From DASWHD01 sp036393335 (GTDB lineage Bacteria > CG2-30-53-67 > CG2-30-70-394), in NCBI GenBank assembly GCA_036393335.1, contig DASWHD010000066.1:1-32158 (forward strand): a DNA stretch of 32,158 nucleotides, in the 5' to 3' direction. The position numbers and the translations under genes are program-made. Positions 23,811 through 32,084 of this stretch are shown here, piece after piece (position 1 is the stretch's first letter; every line of letters begins with the position of its first letter). The notes below the pieces were generated by a model. That model was not told the DNA's origin. It was given only the letters and a program-made list of their open reading frames with translations, and did not search any database.

Positions 23811-23903
23811 CAAGGAAGATAGGAGAGAGGCAGGAAAGCAGGAAGAAGCGCGCGTCGCGTGTCACAACGCTTTCCTGCCTTCCTGCTGTTTTCCTGCATT
23901 CCT
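23811..23903. repeat. inverted pair of CAGGAA repeat phrases before leuC
   Basis: The left block repeats CAGGAA-like words (GGCAGGAAA-GCAGGAAG, 23829-23845). The right block repeats the complement (TTTCCTGCC-TTCCTGCTG-TTTTCCTGCA, 23871-23898) at a 9-base spacing. The exact arms AGGCAGGAAAG (23828-23838) and CTTTCCTGCCT (23870-23880) can pair over a 31-base loop. It lies in the 272-base gap before leuC, where one would otherwise expect a leucine leader peptide and attenuator. I see no Leu-rich leader frame. Confidence 0.6.
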
Positions 23904-24029
23904 TAGATGGATTGTAGACCGGTGGGGTTGAGCCGCGTTCGCCGATCTCTCCTCGCCAGACGGCGCAGGTGAAATGTCGCCACCGACCTGGTACGGTCAC
24001 CTCCCTTCGTGGAACCGGAGAGAGATCCG

Positions 24030-25433
24030 ATGGCCCCGCGTACCCTGTTCGACAAGCTCTGGGAGTCCCACCTGGTCGAGGTGCTGGAGGACGGCACGGC
24101 CATCCTCTACATCGACCGGCAGCTGGTCCACGAGGTCACCAGCCCGCAGGCGTTCGAGGGGCTGCGCCTTGCCGCGCGGCCGGTGCGGCGGCCAGAGGCG
24201 ACCTTCGCCGTACCGGACCACAATGTCCCGACCACCGATCGCTCGCGGGGGATTGACGACCCGGTGAGTCGCCTCCAGGTGGAGACCCTCGACGCCAACT
24301 GCGCCCACTTCGGGATTACCGAGTTCCGCATGGACGACCCGCGCCAGGGGATCGTACACGTGATCGCGCCGGAACAGGGGATCACCCTGCCAGGCATGAC
24401 CGTGGTGTGCGGCGACTCCCACACCGCCACCCACGGCGCCCTGGGGGCGCTGGCCTTCGGCATCGGCACCAGCGAGGTAGAGCACGTTCTCGCCACCCAG
24501 ACCCTGCTGCAGAAACGGCCCAAGACCTTGCTGGTACGGGTCGACGGCACGCTGCCGCCGGGCTCCTCGGCGAAGGACATCGTCCTGGCGACGATCGGTC
24601 GCATCGGCACCGCCGGCGGCACCGGCTACGTCATCGAGTTCGCCGGCGACGCCATCCGTGCCTTATCGGTGGAGGGTCGTATGACCGTGTGTAACATGGC
24701 AATCGAGGCGGGGGCCCGGGCCGGAATGGTGGCCGTGGACGACCAGACCATCGACTACGTGCACGGTCGCCCATACGCCCCGATCGGGGACCAGTGGGAC
24801 CCGGCGGTCGCCCAGTGGCGCGAGCTGTACAGCGATTCGGGGGCGAGCTTCGATACGGTCGTCGAGATCGATGCGGCGAGTATTATCCCGCAGGTCACCT
24901 GGGGCACCTCGCCGGAGATGGTGGTGGCCGTGGACGGCCGGGTGCCGGATCCGGCGACGGCCGACTCCCCGCTGCGTAAGGCCGCGTGGGAAAAGGCGCT
25001 CGCCTACATGGATCTGGCACCGGGGACGCCGATCACCGACATCGCCGTAGACCGGGTGTTCATCGGCTCGTGCACCAACGGTCGGATCGAGGACCTGCGT
25101 GCCGCCGCGGCGGTGGCGAAGGGCCGGAAGGTGGCGGCTGGGGTGAGCGCCATGGTGGTGCCGGGCTCCGGTCTGGTGAAACGGCAGGCAGAGGAGGAGG
25201 GGCTGGACGCCGTGTTCACCGCCGCCGGCTTCGAGTGGCGTGAGCCCGGCTGCTCCATGTGTCTCGCCATGAACGCCGACCGGCTGGAACCGGGTGAGCG
25301 GTGTGCCGCCACCAGCAACCGCAACTTCGAAGGGCGGCAGGGTCGCGGCGGCCGTACTCACCTGGTGAGCCCGGCGATGGCTGCGGCGGCCGCGGTGACC
25401 GGCCGGTTTGTCGATGTACGGGAGCTTCTTTGA
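24030..25433 (+). CDS. leuC: 3-isopropylmalate dehydratase large subunit
   Basis: A 467-residue aconitase-family subunit, the length of the enterobacterial type. With LeuD it isomerises 2- to 3-isopropylmalate in leucine synthesis. Start MAPRTLFDKLWESHLV, substrate and cluster blocks CGDSHTATHGALGALAFGIG, GSCTNGRIEDL and CSMCLAMNAD are present, giving the three cysteine ligands of the [4Fe-4S] cluster. The ATG is preceded by GGAGAGAG and preferred over an in-frame GTG 21 bases earlier. leuD follows after 46 bases. Confidence 0.97.
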   Translation: MAPRTLFDKLWESHLVEVLEDGTAILYIDRQLVHEVTSPQAFEGLRLAARPVRRPEATFAVPDHNVPTTDRSRGIDDPVSRLQVETLDANCAHFGITEFRMDDPRQGIVHVIAPEQGITLPGMTVVCGDSHTATHGALGALAFGIGTSEVEHVLATQTLLQKRPKTLLVRVDGTLPPGSSAKDIVLATIGRIGTAGGTGYVIEFAGDAIRALSVEGRMTVCNMAIEAGARAGMVAVDDQTIDYVHGRPYAPIGDQWDPAVAQWRELYSDSGASFDTVVEIDAASIIPQVTWGTSPEMVVAVDGRVPDPATADSPLRKAAWEKALAYMDLAPGTPITDIAVDRVFIGSCTNGRIEDLRAAAAVAKGRKVAAGVSAMVVPGSGLVKRQAEEEGLDAVFTAAGFEWREPGCSMCLAMNADRLEPGERCAATSNRNFEGRQGRGGRTHLVSPAMAAAAAVTGRFVDVRELL

Positions 25434-25479
25434 CTTCCGTGAGTCGCACGACACTCTCCCCTAGCCCCTAAGCCCCGTC

Positions 25480-26136
25480 ATGGAACCCTTCAACCGCTTT
25501 ACCGCCGTCGTTGCCCCCCTGGACCGGGCCAACGTCGACACCGACGCGATCATCCCCAAGCAGTTCCTGAAGACGATCAAGCGCACCGGCCTCGGGGTGA
25601 ACCTGTTCGACGAGTGGCGCTACCAGGACGCGGGGGAGCCCGGCCAGGACCCGTCGACCCGGGTGGAGCGCACCGACTTCATCCTCAACCGGCCCGACTA
25701 CCGGCACGCCGGGATCCTGCTGGCGCGGGCCAATTTCGGCTGCGGCTCCTCGCGCGAGCACGCCCCGTGGGCGCTGCTCGACTTCGGAATCTGGTGCGTG
25801 ATTGCTCCCTCGTTTGCGGACATCTTCTTCAACAACTGCTTCAAGAACGGTATCCTCCCCGTGGCGTTGCCGGCGGGGGTTGTGGACGAGCTCTTTCGGC
25901 GATGCAGTGGCCGCCCGCCCGGCTCGCCCATGGAGGCGACCGTCGACCTGCCCGCCCAGACCGTGACCCTGGCGGACGGCACCGAGGCCGTCTTCGCTGT
26001 CGATCCGTTCCGCAAGGAGTGCCTGCTCAAGGGGTTGGACGATATCGGCGTCACCCTCGCCCATGCCGATGCGATTGCCGCCTACGAGGCGCGCCGGCGG
26101 TCCGAGGCGCCCTGGCTGTTCACCGCGGCGCGGTAG
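25480..26136 (+). CDS. leuD: 3-isopropylmalate dehydratase small subunit
   Basis: A 218-residue LeuD of the proteobacterial LeuD1 type, partner of LeuC. It opens MEPFNRFTAVVAPLDRANVDTDAIIPKQFLK and has the conserved ARANFGCGSSREHAPWAL and CVIAPSFADIFFNNCFKNGILP blocks. It is slightly longer than the enterobacterial protein, with the extra residues at the C-terminus. leuB and leuA are not in the window, and the next gene is convergent. Confidence 0.96.
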   Translation: MEPFNRFTAVVAPLDRANVDTDAIIPKQFLKTIKRTGLGVNLFDEWRYQDAGEPGQDPSTRVERTDFILNRPDYRHAGILLARANFGCGSSREHAPWALLDFGIWCVIAPSFADIFFNNCFKNGILPVALPAGVVDELFRRCSGRPPGSPMEATVDLPAQTVTLADGTEAVFAVDPFRKECLLKGLDDIGVTLAHADAIAAYEARRRSEAPWLFTAAR

Positions 26137-26197
26137 CCCGCCGCTCAACGCAGTCAGCCCGGTCGGGTGCGGTAGCGTCCTTCGCTCGCCGAGCCCG

Positions 26198-27127
26198 CTA
26201 GGTCTCCGATTCGTGGGGCCGGTGGTGCGCCGCGGCCCGACGCTTGCGGGTCAGGCTGGTCTTCTTCGCCACGGGGGCATTCATCTTCCGGTTGGCGGCC
26301 TGGAGCTGCCGGCGAAGCTCCTTGAGCTCGCTCGCCATACCGTCCATGCGGGCAGTGAGGACGGTCATCGTGCCGGGATCGGTGGCCGCGGCCGGCTTGT
26401 CGCGGTCGGAGAGGTCGACGTGCGGCTCGCTCTCGTCGTGCAGGGCGGCGCGCTCCGTTTCCCGCTTCAGGGCGTCGACACGCGCCTCGAGTGCCTTGAA
26501 CCGCTCGGCGATGGGGTCCGGCATGTGCACGTGGTCCATGCCCTCTTCTGGCAGTTCGCCCTTGACGCGCACGATGCGGCCGGGGACACCCACGACCGTG
26601 CAATGGTCCGGTACCGGCGTCAGCACCACGGCGTTGGAGCCGATCTTGGTGTGGCTGCCGATGCGCATCGAGCCGAGGATCTTGGCGCCGGCGCCGACCA
26701 CCACATGGTCGCCGAGGGTCGGATGACGCTTCTTGTGCTCCTTGCCGGTACCCCCCAGGGTCACTCCCTGGAAGAGGAGGCAGTTGTCACCGATCTCCGT
26801 GGTTTCACCGATCACCACCCCGGTGCCGTGGTCGATCACGAAGCGCGGCCCGATCTTGGCGGCGGGATGGATCTCCACCCCCGAGAGGAAGCGGGCGATA
26901 GTCGAGATCAGCCGCGGCACGATCGGTAGCCGCCACTCCGCCAGCCGGTGGGCGAGGCGATAGAGCACCACCGCGTGGAAGCTGGTGTAGGTGATCGCCA
27001 CCTCCAGGCGGTTGGTGGCGGCCGGGTCGCGCTCGAAGATCGCCCGATAGTCGGAACGAATGAGCTGCCAGAGGGTCATGGGAGTGAGCGGCCGCGGAAC
27101 AGAGCCCTTGCCCGGCGTCGTCGTCAT
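26198..27127 (-). CDS. cysE: serine O-acetyltransferase with C-terminal extension
   Basis: A 309-residue enzyme that makes O-acetylserine for cysteine synthesis. The short N-terminal helical domain is of the EpsC/CysE type (LIRSDYRAIFERDPA). The left-handed beta-helix follows with GVEIHPAAKIGPRFVIDHGTGVVIG, GVTLGGTG and hexapeptide repeats up to VGVPGRIV (about 84-187). The usual C-terminal helix is at 205-225. Beyond it lie about 80 extra residues: an acidic linker, a second short coiled coil (260-282) and a basic tail (KKTSLTRKRR). AGGAG five bases before the ATG supports the start. The extension could alter trimer assembly or partner binding. Confidence 0.92.
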   Translation of the reverse strand: MTTTPGKGSVPRPLTPMTLWQLIRSDYRAIFERDPAATNRLEVAITYTSFHAVVLYRLAHRLAEWRLPIVPRLISTIARFLSGVEIHPAAKIGPRFVIDHGTGVVIGETTEIGDNCLLFQGVTLGGTGKEHKKRHPTLGDHVVVGAGAKILGSMRIGSHTKIGSNAVVLTPVPDHCTVVGVPGRIVRVKGELPEEGMDHVHMPDPIAERFKALEARVDALKRETERAALHDESEPHVDLSDRDKPAAATDPGTMTVLTARMDGMASELKELRRQLQAANRKMNAPVAKKTSLTRKRRAAAHHRPHESET

Positions 27128-27273
27128 GGCGCTCCTTTCACCGTAGGTCAACGCGTCCGCAGCATAAAGGGTGTGGCCGGTTCATGCGCCGGGAGTCATC
27201 GTTATCGGCGTCACTGCGGCCGTGCTCGGTACGGTCGGATAGACCCTGCGGAGAGGGAGATCGACAACCGGGA

Positions 27274-28794
27274 TCATCGGGTGCGCAGGGCGGCGGTGAA
27301 GTCGCGCAGGCGGCGGCGTGCCTCCTCGGCACCGAGGAGATGGAGAATCTTGTCCAGCGCCGGGCCACGGTCGCGGCCGGTGAGGGCCACGCGCACCGGC
27401 AGGAAGAGGGCGCGCCCCTCCAGGTCACTCGCGGCGCACGCCCGGTGCAAGACGGCGCCGGCACCCTCGACGTCGAGCTCCGCGAGGCCGGCGAGGACGG
27501 CGGCCACGGCGTCCACTGCCGCCGTGGCAGCGCTACGGTCGCTCACGAGGGCGGTCGCCGGCGCGGGCCGTCGGTAGAGATAAGAGATCTGCTCGGCCAC
27601 CTCCGGGAGGTGGTGGATCTCCTCGTGCAAGGCGGCAACGATCGCCCGTAACCGCGTCTCTTCCGCCGGTGTCGCCGGAATGCTCACCAGCTCCGCCTGC
27701 TGGAGGTACGGCAAAAGGAGTCGCACCAGCTCTTCTCCGGGCAGGCGGTGCAGGTGGAGCTTCTGGAAGTGGCGCAGCCGCGCCTCGTCGTGGTGGGCCG
27801 GGTGGTGGCTGAGGTGGGTGAGGGTGAACTCATCGCACAGCCGTGCGAGGTTCAGCAGGCCGTCGTCCGGTGCATGGGCCCAGCCGAGGGTGGAGAGGTA
27901 GCTCACCAAGGCTGCCGGGAGAATCCCCTCGGCACGCAGATCGGCGAGGGTGGCGGCGTGGTCGCGCTTGGCGAGGGGGCGTTCGTCGCTGCCGAGCACC
28001 GGCGGCAGATGGGTGAAGTCGGGCCGTGGAAAGCCGAGGGCATCGAATAGCAGGGCCTGCTTCGGGGTGTTTGAGAGATGGTCATCGCCGCGGATCACGT
28101 GGGTGATGCCCATCAACGCGTCGTCGACGACCATTGCGAAGTTATTGGCCGCGATGCCGTTGCTGCGTACCAGGACGAAGTCGCCGAAGTCGCCGGCGTC
28201 GAAGGCGATGGTGCCGCGCAGGCGGTCATGTACGAAGACCTTGGCCGGCGGCGTCCGGAAGCGGATGGCGTGGGACTCGCCGGCGGCGCGGCGGCGTTCC
28301 ACGATCGCTTTCGGCAGGTCACGGCAGTGGCCGGCGTAGCGGTAGGGGAGGCCCTGCGCCTGGGCTGCGGTGCGATCCGCAGCGAGGACCGCGTCGGCGC
28401 AGAAGCACGGGTAGGCGGTGCCGTCAGCGAGCAGGGTCTCGGCCTGGGCACGGTAAATGGCGAGGCGCTCGCCCTGGCGGTATGGTCCCGCCGGACCGCC
28501 GCGGTCGGGTCCCTCGTCCCAGTCGAGACCGAGCCAGGCGATGTCCTCCATGATGTGGGCCTCGATCTCCAGGGCCGAGCGCTGCGGGTCAGGTTCCTCC
28601 ATGCGCAGGATGAATTGTCCCTCCTGACTGCGGGCGAAGAGCCAGTTGAATAGCGCCGTACGGGCGTTGCCCACGTGCAGCAGGCCGTTGGGGCAGGGGG
28701 CGAACCGTACCCGCACCCGTGCCTCGGGCTCCTCGAGGGTGGCCGTGGGCTGTGGCTGGGGCTCCGGTGTGGGGAACGCGGGGAAGTCGGCCAT
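27274..28794 (-). CDS. gltX: glutamate--tRNA ligase family protein with divergent active site
   Basis: A class I glutamyl-tRNA synthetase of normal length (506). The catalytic domain begins after an unusual Pro-rich leader of about 26 residues. The HIGH region is RFAPCPNGLLHVGN (30-43), where most members have SPTG. The normally near-invariant RIEDTD is RMEEPD (64-69), the glutamate-site YNFA is NNFA (217-220), and KMSKS is LAKRD (274-278) instead of LSKR. The substrate-carboxylate Arg30, Glu66 and Arg of VIRGDDH are kept. The C-terminal anticodon-binding region is present and resembles second-copy (GltX2-like) enzymes. A GTG at 28716 with GAGGAG upstream would give a start without the Pro-rich leader. 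It follows ispF by three bases. Confidence 0.85.
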   Translation of the reverse strand: MADFPAFPTPEPQPQPTATLEEPEARVRVRFAPCPNGLLHVGNARTALFNWLFARSQEGQFILRMEEPDPQRSALEIEAHIMEDIAWLGLDWDEGPDRGGPAGPYRQGERLAIYRAQAETLLADGTAYPCFCADAVLAADRTAAQAQGLPYRYAGHCRDLPKAIVERRRAAGESHAIRFRTPPAKVFVHDRLRGTIAFDAGDFGDFVLVRSNGIAANNFAMVVDDALMGITHVIRGDDHLSNTPKQALLFDALGFPRPDFTHLPPVLGSDERPLAKRDHAATLADLRAEGILPAALVSYLSTLGWAHAPDDGLLNLARLCDEFTLTHLSHHPAHHDEARLRHFQKLHLHRLPGEELVRLLLPYLQQAELVSIPATPAEETRLRAIVAALHEEIHHLPEVAEQISYLYRRPAPATALVSDRSAATAAVDAVAAVLAGLAELDVEGAGAVLHRACAASDLEGRALFLPVRVALTGRDRGPALDKILHLLGAEEARRRLRDFTAALRTR

Positions 28795-28797
28795 CGG

Positions 28798-29274
28798 TCA
28801 CCGGGAATGGATGAGGGCGACGGCGTGGGCGGCGATCCCGAGCCCTTCGCCGGTGAAGCCCAGCCCCTCCGTCGTCGTCGCCTTGACGTTTATTGCAGCG
28901 ACCTCCACGTTCAAGCAAGCCGCAAGGTTGTCGACCATGGCGTGGATGTGTGGGGCGAGCCGGGGGGCCTGGGCGACGACGGTGGCATCGACATTGCCCA
29001 CCGCCCAGCCGGCGGTGGTGAGGAGGGCGTGAACGCGCCGCAGGATCTCCAGGCTGGAGATCCCGGCGAGACTCGAGTCGGTGTCGGGAAAGTGGTGGCC
29101 GAGATCGCCGGCACCCGCAGCGCCGAGCAGCGCGTCACAGATCGCGTGGGTGAGGCAGTCCGCGTCCGAGTGACCGAGGAGCCCCCGGTCGAAGGGGATG
29201 ACCACGCCGCCGAGGATCAGGGGGCGGCCCGGCACGAGGCGATGGGCATCGAATCCGTGGCCGATGCGCGTCAT
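28798..29274 (-). CDS. ispF: 2-C-methyl-D-erythritol 2,4-cyclodiphosphate synthase
   Basis: A 158-residue enzyme of the MEP pathway that cyclises CDP-methylerythritol phosphate. Zinc ligands Asp9 and His11 (GFDAH) and His43 are in place, followed by HSDAD, HHFPDTD and the C-terminal ATTTEGLGFTGEGLGI. Its ATG overlaps the ispD stop (ATGA), giving translational coupling. This sets the start over a five-residue longer form. Confidence 0.96.
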   Translation of the reverse strand: MTRIGHGFDAHRLVPGRPLILGGVVIPFDRGLLGHSDADCLTHAICDALLGAAGAGDLGHHFPDTDSSLAGISSLEILRRVHALLTTAGWAVGNVDATVVAQAPRLAPHIHAMVDNLAACLNVEVAAINVKATTTEGLGFTGEGLGIAAHAVALIHSR

Positions 29275-29975
29275 GGTCCCTCTCCCCATCCCGCCAACCA
29301 GTGGGCCGCCAAGGCGAGGTCTGCCGGTGTGGTGATTTTCAGGTTGGTGGGATCACCTGGCACGAGGCGCACGGCACAGTCGGTCGCGATGGCGATGGCT
29401 GTGTCGTCCGTGTATTCCTGCGCCGCCTCCGCGGCCGCCCGATGCGCTTCGACGATGAGATCGTAGCGGAAGACCTGGGGCGTTTGCAGGGTCCGCAGGG
29501 GGGCGCGGTCGACGTGGCGCGCCACCCAGTCGGCGCCGTCGACCTCCGCTACGGTCTCCGCGATCGGGAGCGCCGGTGCCGCACCCCCGTCGCGGGCTGC
29601 GGCGGCGAGTAGAGCATCGAGCAGTGCGGACCGCGCCAGGGGCCGAACCGCATCATGGATACAGACCAGGCCGTCCGCGGCCATCGGCTCGGACAGAGCG
29701 GCGCGCACCGATGCCTGGCGGCTCGTCCCGCCCACGATCACGCAACACAACTTCGGGTAACGGTCCTGCAGGTCACCTGCCCGTCGATCGCGCTCGGCGG
29801 CCGGCAGGGTGAGCACGATGTCGTCGATTGCCGGGTGGTTCTCGAAGAGCCGCAGGGTGTGCTCGAGGACCGGTATGCCGGCGAGGGGCACGAACTGTTT
29901 GGGTAACGCCGCGCCGAACCGCCGGCCGACGCCGCCGGCGGTCACCACGGCTCGGCAATGGCGGTGGTGGTAGAT
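29271..29975 (-). CDS. ispD: 2-C-methyl-D-erythritol 4-phosphate cytidylyltransferase
   Basis: A MEP-pathway enzyme of the nucleotidyltransferase fold. The CTP-binding loop is VVTAGGVGRRFG with the conserved Arg, followed by LPKQFVPLAG with the catalytic Lys; VCIHDAVRPLA, TLQTPQVFRYDL, TDDTAIA and NLKITTPADLALA follow. The start is not certain. In-frame TTG codons at 30050 and 30044 fall on a good promoter, and the next GTG (29948) cuts the first strand. An ATC at 29975, preceded by AAAGGG, would give the expected N-terminus (234 residues). It is coupled to ispF. Confidence 0.9.
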   Translation of the reverse strand: MYHHRHCRAVVTAGGVGRRFGAALPKQFVPLAGIPVLEHTLRLFENHPAIDDIVLTLPAAERDRRAGDLQDRYPKLCCVIVGGTSRQASVRAALSEPMAADGLVCIHDAVRPLARSALLDALLAAAARDGGAAPALPIAETVAEVDGADWVARHVDRAPLRTLQTPQVFRYDLIVEAHRAAAEAAQEYTDDTAIAIATDCAVRLVPGDPTNLKITTPADLALAAHWLAGWGEGP

Positions 29976-30016
29976 CGCTAACCCTTTGAAAGATAAAAGT
30001 TCGCCAAGATTTGCGG

Positions 30017-30044
30017 AGTCTACGCTCGGTTTTCGTCGAGTCAA
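30017..30044 (-). promoter_or_regulatory. ispD: putative sigma-70 promoter for ispD-ispF-gltX
   Basis: A -35 TTGACT (30044-30039) and a -10 TAGACT (30022-30017) are 16 bases apart. Transcription would start about 35 bases before the proposed ispD start. The -35 coincides with in-frame TTG codons, which argues against starting ispD there. Confidence 0.5.
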
Positions 30045-30081
30045 GGGCAAGGCCCGTCATGGTGGGGAGTAGCAACCCTGG

Positions 30082-31311
30082 CTACTGGTCCCGGGTGAAC
30101 GGCCCCTGTTTGAAGGGTCGGTAGAGGGGGTCGCCGACCAGCACCATGCGCCACGAGAGGTGGGGGAGGCACAGGAAGTACGACTCCACCAGGGTGTACT
30201 GTCCCTCGGCGAGGCGCAGGAAGAAGAGGTCCGGCGGGGGGAAGGCATCGGCGTAGGGCTCCGCTACCGGGCCCAGGGTGGCCGTCACCCCGTCGGCGAT
30301 CAGGCGGGGACACCAGTAGTCTCCGTCGCGCAGGCTCCGGGCCTCGCTCGACGCAAGGTGGACGGCGATCGCACCGGGGGTCCAATCGAAGGCGTCGCGG
30401 TACTTTGCGAGGCTGTACCAGCCGTAATAAAGGAGCGCACCGGGGCACGCCCCCGGCCCGTACAGCTCGGCGGTATTTTCGAGCTGGGCGGGAAACGGGC
30501 TACCGAGGAAATGACGGTAGGCGCGACGCAGGGCGTCGTCGTAGGGGGCATACTGGCCGCGGGTCAGGCCGCGTGCGTCGATGTAGACACGACCCGATGG
30601 CGGCCGCTGCTCCGCGGCGACGGCCTTCTCCGCGAGGCCGAGGGCCAGTTCTGGGGTCGGGCCGTCGAGACGCGCGGTCATCAATCCCCCGTTCGGCAAC
30701 CGTACCGCGGCGGGTGGCTGGATCTCGGCGCGGAACAGGGGGTTCGGAATCCGGCCTTGCAGGGCGTGGGGTGTGCGCAGGAGGGTCAGCTCCGAGTCGA
30801 CCGAGGCGATGTCCGAGCGGGCCGTTTGGAGTAGACTCTTGCGCTGGTCAAGGAGCGTGGCGAGTCGTTCCGAGTCCGGTGCCTCTTCTTCCAGGGTGTC
30901 GATGAGGCGATCGAGCTCCTCGATCCGCAGGCGTGTCCAGGAGTGGGCGTAATCGGAGTGGATGCGGAGGGGCACGTCGTAGGTGAGTAGGAGGCAGGCG
31001 ATCTGCCTCCCCTGGGGGTGGGCGGAGAGCCACCGACGGAGGGGCTTTTGTATGATTTCTTCGAATGTCTGGCGGTCGATAGTCTCCGACATGGGGAGCG
31101 GCAGGACACAGAGGTTGACTTGGGGAACCTGGCGCCACTGCCGATAGCGTTCAGCAATGGATAACGAATCAGGACTGTTGGCATTCACCACGATGACCAC
31201 CTCGTCCGGTGTCAATGGATGGGTCGAGGACGGTGCCAGGAGGAGCCAGGAAATGGTGGCCGCCAGCCACCCGAGGGCGTGACAGCCGGCTGTCGTACTC
31301 TGAGTGCGCAT
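30082..31311 (-). CDS. TIGR03790 family protein, exported
   Basis: A 409-residue protein with an N-terminal hydrophobic segment (about 12-27) consistent with a signal peptide. The signature region is VVIVVNANSPDSLSIAERYRQWRQVP followed by LPMSETIDRQTFEE and LLLTYDVPLRI, typical of the TIGR03790 family; near the end are ASSEARSLRDGDYWCPRLIADGVTATLGPVAEPY and HLSWRMVLVGDPLYRPF. The later blocks recall caspase/gingipain-like folds, although I see no confirmed His-Cys dyad, so a peptidase role is only a possibility. It is divergent from an exopolysaccharide export operon across a 175-base gap, suggesting a surface or polysaccharide link. Confidence 0.85.
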   Translation of the reverse strand: MRTQSTTAGCHALGWLAATISWLLLAPSSTHPLTPDEVVIVVNANSPDSLSIAERYRQWRQVPQVNLCVLPLPMSETIDRQTFEEIIQKPLRRWLSAHPQGRQIACLLLTYDVPLRIHSDYAHSWTRLRIEELDRLIDTLEEEAPDSERLATLLDQRKSLLQTARSDIASVDSELTLLRTPHALQGRIPNPLFRAEIQPPAAVRLPNGGLMTARLDGPTPELALGLAEKAVAAEQRPPSGRVYIDARGLTRGQYAPYDDALRRAYRHFLGSPFPAQLENTAELYGPGACPGALLYYGWYSLAKYRDAFDWTPGAIAVHLASSEARSLRDGDYWCPRLIADGVTATLGPVAEPYADAFPPPDLFFLRLAEGQYTLVESYFLCLPHLSWRMVLVGDPLYRPFKQGPFTRDQ

Positions 31312-31486
31312 GCCAGTGTTCTCTTAGGTTTGGGTTGACGGGAATGTATCGGAGCCGTCTCAATCTGCGAACGCCACCGGACGATTGGTGGCCGCCGGTT
31401 CGCGGCCGGGCTGCCTGCCGGCGCTTCCCTGCCGGCCGTTTCGCACCCGCCTTACGTCCATTTCGTTTGCAGACAGGAGAATGGCA

Positions 31487-32068
31487 ATGATGCCAACAAG
31501 ATGGCTCACGTCCGCTTCCGGCCTCGTCGTCACCTGGCTCCTTCTCGTCCCGACCCTGGCCGTCGGTGCGGGGCCCGATTACCGCATTGGTATCGATGAC
31601 TCGGTCCAGGTCTTCGTCTGGGGGAATCCTGACCTCGGTGCCACAGGCGTGGTCCGGCCCGATGGCAAGATGTCCTTTCCGCTGGTCGGGGATGTCTTTG
31701 TTCAGGGGATGACTACCGAGGAGTTGCAGAAGGTGGTGGTGGCAAAGCTGAAGGAGTACGTCCGGGAGCCGACGGTGACGGTAATGATGGCCGGGATGGC
31801 CAGCTACGCACAGGATCACAAGATCACGGTGCTCGGTGAAGTAGGCAGCCCGACCAGTATCCCGTTCCGGGAGGGGCTGAACATCATCGACGTGATCATC
31901 GCCGCCGGCTGGTTCACTCCTTACGCCGATATGAACAAGGTGACCATCGTGCGCAAAGAGGGAGGCACGGCGAAGAAGATCGACGTACGTTTCAAGGACG
32001 TCTATAAGAAGCTCGACCTCTCCCAGATCATCGACATGAAAGACGGGGATCTGGTGGTCGTTCCCTAG
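31487..32068 (+). CDS. polysaccharide export protein (Wza-like, SLBB domain)
   Basis: A 193-residue periplasmic or outer-membrane export protein. A signal peptide ends near AVGA (25-28), then the Poly_export domain (DYRIGIDDSVQVFVWGNPDL ... VRPDGKMSFPLVGDV ... YVREPTVTVMM, 31-101), then one SLBB domain (VLGEVGSPTSIPFREGLNIIDVIIAAGW, 115-142). The short length and motif order resemble the export protein of XrtA/PEP-CTERM exopolysaccharide systems. Unlike many homologues it has no lipobox cysteine. Three clustered ATG codons are possible; this one is seven bases after AGGAG. A Wzz-like gene follows after 16 bases. Confidence 0.9.
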   Translation: MMPTRWLTSASGLVVTWLLLVPTLAVGAGPDYRIGIDDSVQVFVWGNPDLGATGVVRPDGKMSFPLVGDVFVQGMTTEELQKVVVAKLKEYVREPTVTVMMAGMASYAQDHKITVLGEVGSPTSIPFREGLNIIDVIIAAGWFTPYADMNKVTIVRKEGGTAKKIDVRFKDVYKKLDLSQIIDMKDGDLVVVP

Positions 32069-32084
32069 CCTCGGAATACAACTC

